Shown here: one piece after another, positions 55,706 to 64,000 of the stretch
Layout of the letters: each line of letters starts with the position of its first letter
Position numbering within the stretch: position 1 is the first letter of the stretch
Program-made: the position numbers and the translations under genes
The notes under the pieces: generated by a model
What the model was told of the DNA's origin: nothing
Seen by the model: only the letters and a program-made list of their open reading frames with translations
The model's database searches: none
NCBI GenBank assembly: GCA_037176885.1
Contig: JAWWNJ010000033.1
Span: 1,798,001 to 1,862,000, forward strand
Length of the DNA stretch: 64,000 bases
Reading direction: 5' to 3'
Source of the DNA: Favolaschia claudopus
Lineage: Eukaryota; Basidiomycota; Agaricomycetes; Agaricales; Mycenaceae

Positions 55706-58106
55706 ACTACATTTGCCTTTCTTCCTACAACAAATCTGAATCTTGCTGCCTCCTCGCTCCTTGAGTCGCAATTATTCCTTTCCATCGTCTGGGTCGATGT
55801 CTATACTGTACGGGTTTGTCAACACTCTTGCGCCTGCGGGAACTGTACAGCTATTATCTGACAACCGTTTCTCTGCATATTGTGAAAATTGGATTCTGCC
55901 TAACACCTTGAGCAATATTCTTTTGCCGTCGTGCTCGCTTTGATATCACGTTGAACACTTCAATCAACCTACAACACATTCAACATCCCTGTGAATTCAG
56001 TTCAACAAACTTGCTTGGCGCTTCGCCTCGGTGATATTCACCTTTCGCGATGTACAATGGGATAAAGTGGGGTGAGTCTTTTATTTTCCGGAATTTGTCC
56101 TTTTTAGGTCCTTCCGTTTTCCGTTCCATTTGGTACTTATTACTTTATATAGCACAGAACCCGCGACAAGTGAAGTTACTGAACGAACTCGAAAACCGCT
56201 TCGCACCTTTGATCGGCAATGGATGTCTCATTGTTAAGTAAATGCAGCAATCAATCAGTATGGATTTTCCTTGCAAGAAATATTTCTCTGCTCAAAGTAT
56301 GGATGTTCCTTGCAAGCAATTTCTCTCTGTTCAAAGTTCCCATCTGCTCCGACCGTCGACGCCACTGTGTGAGTCAAGTCGACACGGGGTCACTTGAGTC
56401 GACTCAAGTCGGGTATCTTCCGAAGATGTGCGGATTCGCATTTGGGTGCGTTTGGAGACGTTTTGAGTTTTTTTTTGTCCGACACCGTCGCTGGATGTCA
56501 CAGAATGTGACATGATCGTGACTTGCGTCACATTTCTATTGTTTTCGCGGTTCTCGCAAGGTTCTGGGCGTGATTAGCTTGGTAAACCATTTGAGAGGTA
56601 TTTAGGGCAACAGGCGGGTACCTTCAAAGTGTTTTACCAATATATTTGACCGGTTATAACACCAAAACCCTTGTTTTATCTTTATTCACTGTTATCTGTG
56701 AATATGTCCAGAAAAAGCGCTTGCAGCAGTGTAGCAAGTATGGTTTTCCGATCATACCACTGGGTGTCTGAAAGGGGAAAATCGCGCAAAAGCGCCGAAA
56801 AAGAAATAAAGAAAAGAGAACTCTCGGAATTCTAGCTGCAGATATATTTGTAGTGAAAAGTATGGTTTGCGCGCCCTCTGATCACCCAGATTTTTCGATC
56901 TCACTGTTCACCAAGTACCCGAGCGGGTTGATTTTACAACATTTCACACCTCCGGCTCATGATATTGAATATAACCATAGTTTCCCATTTGAGAAGTAGG
57001 TAGTACAGAGATGCAAAGCTAATCATAATCGTGGTATGTACAGAACCAACCTAATCCCCGAAGAAAATTCTGTAAAACCGGCTGCCCTGAAAAGATAAAA
57101 TTCGGGTTCAGGTTTTGAGTCTGCACCGACGTTCATGAGAGGCCATAACTCTGACCTTGTAATTTTTCCCCTCGAGTGATCTCGTTTGCACCTTTCCGGG
57201 TGAGAAATTTGCCGCAGAAAATGGTGGAATTGAGGCTTGAGGAACTCGAAAGTTTGGAGAAACCAGAGCAATCGATCGAAGATCGATGAGCGAGTCAGCT
57301 TCAACGAACACGTCCGACAACTTGTCCACTACGCCGTCACAAAGTTCCTGGAGAGAGAACAGAGAAGCTGACGAGATGGGCACAACTGAATTTGCGCTCA
57401 TCATGGCCAGAGTCAAGGCAGAAGTGTGGGTACTGTATTCCCAGGCCTATCACGTGTCGCCGGAGTTTTTTGTTTTGTTTTTTTGTTTGCATCGGTTTTC
57501 CGACCATACTACTGGGTGTCCAAAAGGGGAAAAGAACGCAAAAAGGCGGGAAAAGAAAGAAAGAGAAAGAGAAAAGAAAGAGACAAGTGAGCTTTTGGGG
57601 TGAGCATGGGGAGGCTTTTGGGAGGCTCAGAAAGATCTAAGGCGGGCTATTATTGTGGACTGGGTTGAAGCTTTTTCAATTACTCAATACAATCATTGCA
57701 CAAAATTAATATAAAGCAGCAAGGCACAGGTAGCCAGTGTTCCTTCTTAAGGCCTTATTAAGGGCACCTCTGAAGGCTAAGGCCTTAAAGGCCTTAATAA
57801 GGTTATTAAGGGCTCCATATTAAGGGGTCTTAGAATGAAAAATACAAAATTTTCCGGGCTTTTTTAGATGCATTTTTCGGGGAGTACCAAAGCGGTTTTG
57901 CTTCTTATGGCTTGCTCCAGCTGAGTTTTGGCTCAACTTGATGCTTGTGGACTGAAATTGCTCCCGCCAGGGCAATGCAGGTAGCCGAGCTGAGGGATTA
58001 CCCTACCATTGTCATTGAGAACTTCCCGCAAGAGCTCCGTGTGATGAATTCGACAGTTGTCCAGTACCAGAACACTCCTGACCTCCACCCGAAAAACCCA
58101 TCCACT
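55706..58106. other. Spacer with repeat copies; no supported gene
   Basis: 56745-56830 and 57500-57600 hold two copies of the ACTGGGTGTC(C/T)(A/G)AAAGGGGAAAA repeat also at 38816. 57725-57840 is built from AAGGCCTTAATAAGG-type palindromes. A 63-codon frame at 56050 is unsupported. The N-terminal exon(s) of the following gene probably lie in 57945-58106 but cannot be joined confidently. Confidence 0.45.
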
Positions 58107-61100
58107 TGGTCAATGCCGACAGTGCAGCCTCAGGTGTTCAATGTCCTGGGGCATACTTCCGCTGGGACGTCGGGTCAATCTTTAAAACATACCCCTTTAT
58201 CATACACGACGCGTCGTCGCACCATCGGCCTCGCTATACCCTTCTGTCGACAGATTTTGTCACATCAATCATTCGCGTACAATCTATTCAGTGCTCCGGG
58301 TTTGCGTCGCTTGCTGGCGGTTGTTGCGACGCCTGCCGGACAGTGGACTCTGCAGTAGAGGTTGTCGAAAAATGGGCTCAGCAATCGTTCGGGAAGAAAT
58401 CTATTGACCGACTCAATCACGCTCAGCTAGAAGCAAAACTAAATGCCCTGTCTCGTCAACTGAAGGCAGAACAGGTCAAGGTTACGACTCTCATGTTTAC
58501 CCCGAACGTAGTCTCATGATTCTCATAGAAACACAATTACTGGACATCTCTCAAAGTAGCTCGGAAACGAGAAACAGCCTTGACCGAGCTATTTGACCTG
58601 TTGTCGGCAAACAATGTTCCTGGCCTTCCGCGGTTGCTTTCCACCGCCAAGAAGGAGGGCTGGAGTGCTCGGAAAACTACCCAAAAGAGTCAGCTTGCCA
58701 TCGAGGGCAAATACCATGCCAGAAACTACACGGAGTTTGACAGAGATCTCGCCATTCTCATATACGAGCTTGGGGGCGGCGCAGCTCTATATGCGCTGAA
58801 CAAGGCGCCGACAATGCTCCCTTCGCGTTTCACCATCGCAGAGGAGCGTCGCGCCCAGAATCTGCGGATTACAGTTGGCGATGTCAAGATGTCTGACATC
58901 ATGGAGAATATAGAGATTTTATTCCGTGATGCCCCGGCTTCCGAGCTAGGGCCAGTTCTCCACACCATATCTCAGGATGAGATTTCTGGAGACGGGCGCT
59001 TGTGATATCTGGAAGAGACAGACGAAATAGCGGGCCTGTGTGAGCATGCAAAGTCCCGGCTCAAGACGTTCCAGATGGGGACCGATTTGTCGTGTATTGA
59101 AGAGGTCGTAACGGCTATTCGCGCCGGGGATATCCATGTCGGGAAGGAATACAGTGTGGCGGCCATTTCTAGACACGCAGCAACGGATTATGGCGCCAAG
59201 GCGATTCTGATTATGCCGAAAGGATCCTGGAGATCGGCCGCAGAAATATTGCAGAAACTTGTCCAGGCCTGGAAGCTGTCCCCTCATGGAGAGGCAAAAC
59301 TAGGGAAATTGTCGACACTGGCGTCGGATGGAGACGGAACACGGAGAGCTGCATTATACCTGGTGTGTATGCACAAGCTGCTCCCTCAGGATGACCCGCT
59401 GTACGAGTTCCTCCGCGACTTGCCGGGGCTGAATTTGTACACTGGCGAAGGTGGGATCACAATGGATTTTGATCCTAAACATTTATTCAAACGTAAGCCG
59501 TCTACGCTTACATTATACGCATTTCGCTAATGACTGGTACCTACAGGGCTTTGCACTCTATTGTGCTCACTGGCTGGAATTCTCGTCAACGACGTTGTTA
59601 TAAACAAAACTCTTATTGCACAATGGCTAGAAAGGATCCCAGGTTATGATTGGTCGGATGAGGGTATTCATGCTCTGTGTGACGGAAGCGAGAGGGAGTC
59701 GAGTTCCGGCACAAGGGGATCAACAAAGAACTGGTGTAAGTACTGGATTGACCTAGGGAAAAGCTATCTACGACAAGAACTAACTACTTATACAGGAAAA
59801 TTGAGGCTGTGTGAAGGGAGTCATGGGGACAACACGGGCAAATCTCGCCGTGAGCGGATGCGAACGCCGATCCGTCACATCCGCTCTCCAGATCGTCAAC
59901 CACGACGAGCTCAATCTTCATACGAAACCGATCCGTCACACTCTGCTCAACCCAAAAGATGGTCAAGACGTTAGCCGTGCCATTCGGCTGCTGTGTCTTG
60001 TCGCCGACTTGCGCCGCCTTGATGTCTCTGACTTTACCCCTTCCGAGAAAATCACACACCGCGCATTGAGTCTCCTGGGAGAGATGTTTGATGCCCTCGT
60101 CAATCCATTCATTATGCCGACACTCTCCCTCTCTGAACAAATGATTCAGCTTCTCAAGTTTGCTCACATGGCCTGTGCGCTTTTTATGAAGCACGATGGC
60201 GATTTTTCTCGCACCAACTCTACGGGGATCTTCAGTGTATGGTCAAAAACATGATATTTAAAGTTGCACACTCAAAGGTCTTGAATCCGATGTTAAAAGT
60301 CTTTCTTTCCCTTCTGGGTGACGATGTCCTCGAGATACTTTTTGGAAGGTCGAGAATGATCGGTGGACACTCCCCCAACCATGATGTTGATGAATTACGC
60401 CGACGCATCTGTTCCGCCCTTCGTGTGGACAAAATCTTTGAAAAATATCCTCATTTGGAACGTCGAGCTCGCCGCCTTCGTCTGGTTCGGAACCGCGATG
60501 TAGATCACCTTTCTCCTCGGGAGTGGGAAGGTGATCTTACGGCGGGCTCGTGCGACATTCACGCCTGCTACCACGCAGGAGTTGCTCAAGCACGAGCAGT
60601 TCTAGCCAAGTATGGATGCGACACAGATTTTACTGCCTGCTTCTCACAGGAAGGCTTTGATTTGATGCGGCCCAAGGGCGGCAAATATCCTGGGCTTTTC
60701 AAGGAGGTTGATCGATTATTGGAAAATGCGTCCGCCGCTCTCGACTCGGAGACTACTGCGCCAGAGTCAACCTCGTCGGCCGGAACAAATTTAGATGCTC
60801 AAATCCTCACTTTTGATGCCAATGCTGCTCTTGCTGCTGAGCAAGTTGTCCGAGCTGCACAGGAGGCTGCTGCACCTCTCGGTGGCCATAGCTTGTGGAT
60901 TTCTCTCAATGAGGACGGAAGCAAGAAAGCACATAAAAAACAATTTTACGAACATTCATGGATCCCACATTCGACGTCAAGGATGGAAAGAGCCATAATC
61001 GGCTTCTTCGTGTCAGATACTTCTCAATTGGCGGAGATAGTTGGGATCGGACAGCTTCTACGGCTTATTCTAAGTCCACAGCGAATGATCATTTGCTCAA

Positions 61101-61683
61101 GATTCATGGCCTCTTTGCAACCTTGATATGTTTTGACACCTCGAAGGTGTCTCTCGCAATTCTCCAGTGCACCGGTATCAAAATCACGAGTACTCATCCC
61201 ATCACTTACCTTGAGGCCGCCCCCTCCGCCGAGATCTCTCTCCCAGACAGCAAGTATGAAGTGTCCGGACAAATCTTATCGCTTGTCCCTTTCGATGAGT
61301 CCACCGACCCCTCAATCGTAAACATCTCTTGGGCCTGGGTAACCGAATATGTTTCATTCGAGTCCACCAAAGCCAAGAAAGCAAGTGGGGGCGATACATC
61401 GGCTCGCATGCGACATCTTAGCGTAACTTCGGACGGGCGCCTTGTTCTGCCTTTGACTTCTACGGATTCGAAGCAATCTACCCTTGAAGAGATTCTGAAG
61501 ATACCGCCGACCAGTGACAAGGATTCCGAGAAGACATGGGTATTTTCCAACGCGCAGCTGGAAGTGCTTGGTGCTAGCCTATGTGACCGAGTCAAGGAGG
61601 AGGAAGTTCGTTTAAAGATCCCGACATTTGGCATGGTCAAGGAGGGCAGGTATCCATCCGTACGAGGCTACAATCACAAATAG
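58107..61683 (+). pseudogene. P-element-like transposase gene, nearly intact, one TGA
   Basis: Exons follow one another with short introns (for example 59493-59546). A Cys-bearing N-terminal region (SIQCSGFASLAGGCCDACRT), a helical region (LNHAQLEAKLNALSRQLKAE) and LAILIYELGGGAALYALN come first. An RNase H-like core follows: TISQDEISGDGRL, then TLASDGDGTRRAALYLV, then MDFDPKHLFK. The C-terminal part has FLSLLGDDVLEILFGRSRMI with GGHSPNHDVDELRRRICSAL, then RDVDHLSPREWEGDLTAGSC. The QDE / SDG / DPKHLFK / DVLExxFGxxRxxGG order is that of P-element/THAP9 transposases, which is my basis for the call; it also matches a large Agaricomycete family I know only as hypothetical proteins. A TGA at 59003-59005 interrupts the frame between QDE and the rest. 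A GT donor or readthrough could rescue it. The next element starts 64 bp after the stop. Confidence 0.6.
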
Positions 61684-61746
61684 TGAGTTTCGGTTTATAA
61701 CCTTTCCGACCGATACTGAGTCTTGATTTCATAGCAACGGCTGATA

Positions 61747-62989
61747 CCCAGTCAAAACCGGTCATGCTGGGATATGCCCCGATTGGCTAATTTCTGCTGT
61801 CCTGCTTTAAGCAGAAATCAGCAACTTTGCTATTGCGGGCACACAATTGTATCGATGAATCAATATTCATTGCACCTCTACCTACACACATTGTGCTCTA
61901 CTGCGACCCTCGACGCCACTGCCGTAGCCCGACTACAGCGCGCGCCGACTCCCACCCTGCGCCGAAGTCGCGCCGACTTCCCTGAAGTGCGCATGACACT
62001 CCCCTTGCCCTACACCCCGCTGCTATAAATGTCGGGTTGTCTTGGGACCGAACGGGTTTCCTGCAATACGCTGTAGCCGGCGTTGATATATGCGAGGGTT
62101 ATTAGAAGATCTGCAAGAAGATCAGTACATGTACAGGAACGGAAATGTAGACATACCAAAGAGGACCTATATTCAGATTTACGACTTACCACGACGAGAT
62201 GATATTGTAAGGAGAAGACAACGTTTATCTGTGAGGGAGAAAGCAATTAGATAGGCGAAACATGAAAAAATCTGAGCTCACCGGTAGATCTTGTGCGCAT
62301 CACACCACCTGCTGTCCGTCGAACGACAGGAAGCAGTTAGTACACAGAACGAGATGTAGAAGAGAAAACCTACAGGATCCCACTCCAAGAAAGCGTTGGT
62401 CTGGAAGGCAGCGGGTAGAGTAGAGATATAGCTGTATCGAGCGTAACGTGCATATAAAGTGAGTGGCAGAGGTAGCGGGGGCGAGAGGGGAAGCATACCT
62501 GCATAGAGAACTCACATAGCACGGTGGCGGGATCCGTGGGGACGAAAACGAAAGGGCGGGACGAGAGAAATCCAGCTCGCTTCTCGGACCATGGCGGATT
62601 TTGAGGGGGCCTGTGTCGCTGAAGAGTTGATTACACGATGCCTAAGAGGTATCGGTAGGTGTAAGATGAACCGGCGGCGGCGCGCTCGAGTGAGAGTGAG
62701 GATGGGAGAAGGGACATGGTGGTGGTAGCGAAGGAAGATGTATTTCAAAGTCCGACAGCGGCTATGACATCATGTTCTCGCCGCCTGTTCTCAAAACTTT
62801 TGTAAATTTTGTGAAGTCCGAAAATCGTACGATGGGAGACAGTTTTGTTTATTTTATCTCCAGACAACAGTTTTTCTAAATTGTTTTTCGCGAAGAAAAA
62901 GTCGAGGCTGCAGAAACTAACAGATCTCAGCAAGTCCAGCAGAAATCAGCCGATCGGGGCATATGCCAGCATGACCGGTTTTGACTGGG
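61747..62989. mobile_element. 1.24-kb TIR element with 7-bp target duplication
   Basis: Ends CCCAGTCAAAACCGGTCATG and complement match over ~53 bp with three differences. GCTGATA is duplicated (61740-61746, 62990-62996); an 8-bp reading (GGCTGATA) is possible. The duplication length fits hAT or P-type elements, not TA-specific ones. Internal frames show no transposase, so it appears non-autonomous. Confidence 0.8.
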
Positions 62990-63189
62990 GCTGATATCGC
63001 ACAGAAAATAACACATATGTAGCCGCCTAGGCACGTGTAACACCTTGTAACACCTTCCATGAATAGAAGATCAAAGTTGTCGACTTTGCGTGTCCGGCAC
63101 TGTAATGGTACCGGCGCAACGCGGCCGCCAGGCAAGATCGCAGGACCCCTCCTTTCACAACGGCGGTGTAGTGGCGGCATATACAACCC

Positions 63190-63415
63190 CGAGGTGACTT
63201 TCCTGACGATTTGTCCGGAAATTCATGGTGATTTACCGGAAAACAGTTTCAGGGTGTGAAACATAAAAGTGTGCCATCGGGTTCGAACCCATGTCCTCCA
63301 CACACCACCGAAGTCGAAGGGGAGCACACCACATACCAATCGACGAGAGTTACCACAACTGCATGTCAACCGGCAGGATACATCCGTCGCTCGGTCTCCC
63401 GCCCATTACTATATA
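63190..63415 (-). repeat. SINE-like repeat with GGGTTCGAACCC B box
   Basis: Read on the - strand, TGGTAACTCTCGTCGATTGG precedes GGGTTCGAACCC by ~50 bp, an A-box/B-box-like spacing with room for a long variable arm. The 3' tail on this strand contains the ~44-bp piece shared with 47351-47394. Pairing was not verified in full. Confidence 0.35.
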
Positions 63416-64000
63416 CTCGGTGTGACCAAAAGTAACCGGAATTTGGCTTTTTAGAGGGGAATTTCGCAACTCAAACAGCTTTAAGTAATACAGAGCTCTT
63501 CTAAAACTATGTATTGTAATGCCGGTGCCCGGCTTACAGAAAAGGGGGAGCTTGCGCTAACTCCGTCCAGCCTGAACAGAAATGATCTTGTGAGAGGCAA
63601 AGTTTCGTTAAATCAGCCTTACATACACAACTCAAGCCATACTTCTTGTCTTAGTGCCGGAGTCCCGGTAAAACCTGCTACCATAGAGCTGGATTCCGGA
63701 ATTTGTGCAATTTTGACTGCTGCCCAGGCTAATGGTTCTGACTTTTTTTGGGGGGGAATGGAATTGATGGACTCGAAACCGTGTGAACTGAAGTTGATGG
63801 TATTCCTGCCTTTGTGGTTTCTTCGAAAGTCGGGAGTAATTTCCTATTGATGCGAGCCCTTGGCTGAGAGTGTCGCTTTATTGCACTTTCCCCTGATTGC
63901 GCCGCTGTACAGTAGGCCACTTGTCTCTAAGGCTCTGTTTAACATCACGTATTGATGGCGTACCCGTGGGAGAGTAGGCACATTGCACAGCCATCCACTT
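63416..64000. mobile_element. Left terminus of another AAAAGTAACCG-family element, running out of the window
   Basis: CTCGGTGTGACCAAAAGTAA, continuing CCGGAATTTGG, preceded by TA at 63414-63415. The other end would lie beyond 64000. An open frame at 63509-63850 shows no known domain. Confidence 0.55.

Noticed and set aside
63280..63300. tRNA gene around GGGTTCGAACCC
   Set aside because: The palindromic B box alone is not enough; no cloverleaf could be completed on either strand.

Overview
The window looks like a transposon-dense stretch of a filamentous basidiomycete genome, most likely an Agaricomycete. I infer this from short (about 45-65 nt) GT...AG introns with CTRAY-like branch sites in almost every gene that can be built, and from the gene families present: pogo-type transposases with a chromodomain, a hAT transposase, a DUF6589-type protein beside a RecQ-like helicase, Ty3/Gypsy and Ty1/Copia remnants, and a tyrosine-recombinase fragment. 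I cannot name the species. Families and exon joins were assigned by eye and from memory, without any database search.

Layout. 1-2.2 kb: end of a terminal-inverted-repeat (TIR) element, then an internally deleted pogo-like element. 2.8-7.0 kb: a nearly intact hAT element (gene on -). 8.2-14.2 kb: a RecQ-like helicase (+) and a DUF6589-type gene (-), tail to tail 45 bp apart. 14.4-15.2 kb: a MITE-type terminus and the 3' end of a Copia element. 15.6-18.6 kb: a complete 2.98-kb DDE element with TA duplication and spliced transposase. 19-21.7 kb: a MITE and a gag-like gene split by a 185-bp MITE. 22.5-32.6 kb: Gypsy gag-protease and RNaseH-integrase remnants separated by nested MITEs and TCATGA-rich repeats. 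33.2-34.6 kb: MITE inside MITE. 36.4-37.2 kb: a small five-exon gene that does not look like a transposon. 39.5-42.1 kb: a pogo-chromodomain transposase that lacks its first catalytic Asp region. 43.4-47.4 kb: MITEs, including one with perfect 131-bp arms, and SINE-like pieces. 47.8-49.6 kb: a broken pogo transposase hit by a 612-bp element, abutting a tyrosine-recombinase fragment. 50.8-55.3 kb: a SANT-like remnant, MITEs and a gag zinc-knuckle remnant. 58-61.7 kb: a nearly intact P-element-like transposase gene. 61.7-63 kb: a TIR element with a 7-bp target duplication.

Most coding content therefore serves mobility. The only candidate host gene is at 36.4-37.2 kb. Many small TIR elements sit at TA dinucleotides. 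In three cases removing the insert together with one target copy restores a reading frame by inspection, which orders the insertions. The most system-like unit is the helicase/DUF6589 pair, whose 5' side carries three ACGCGT boxes.
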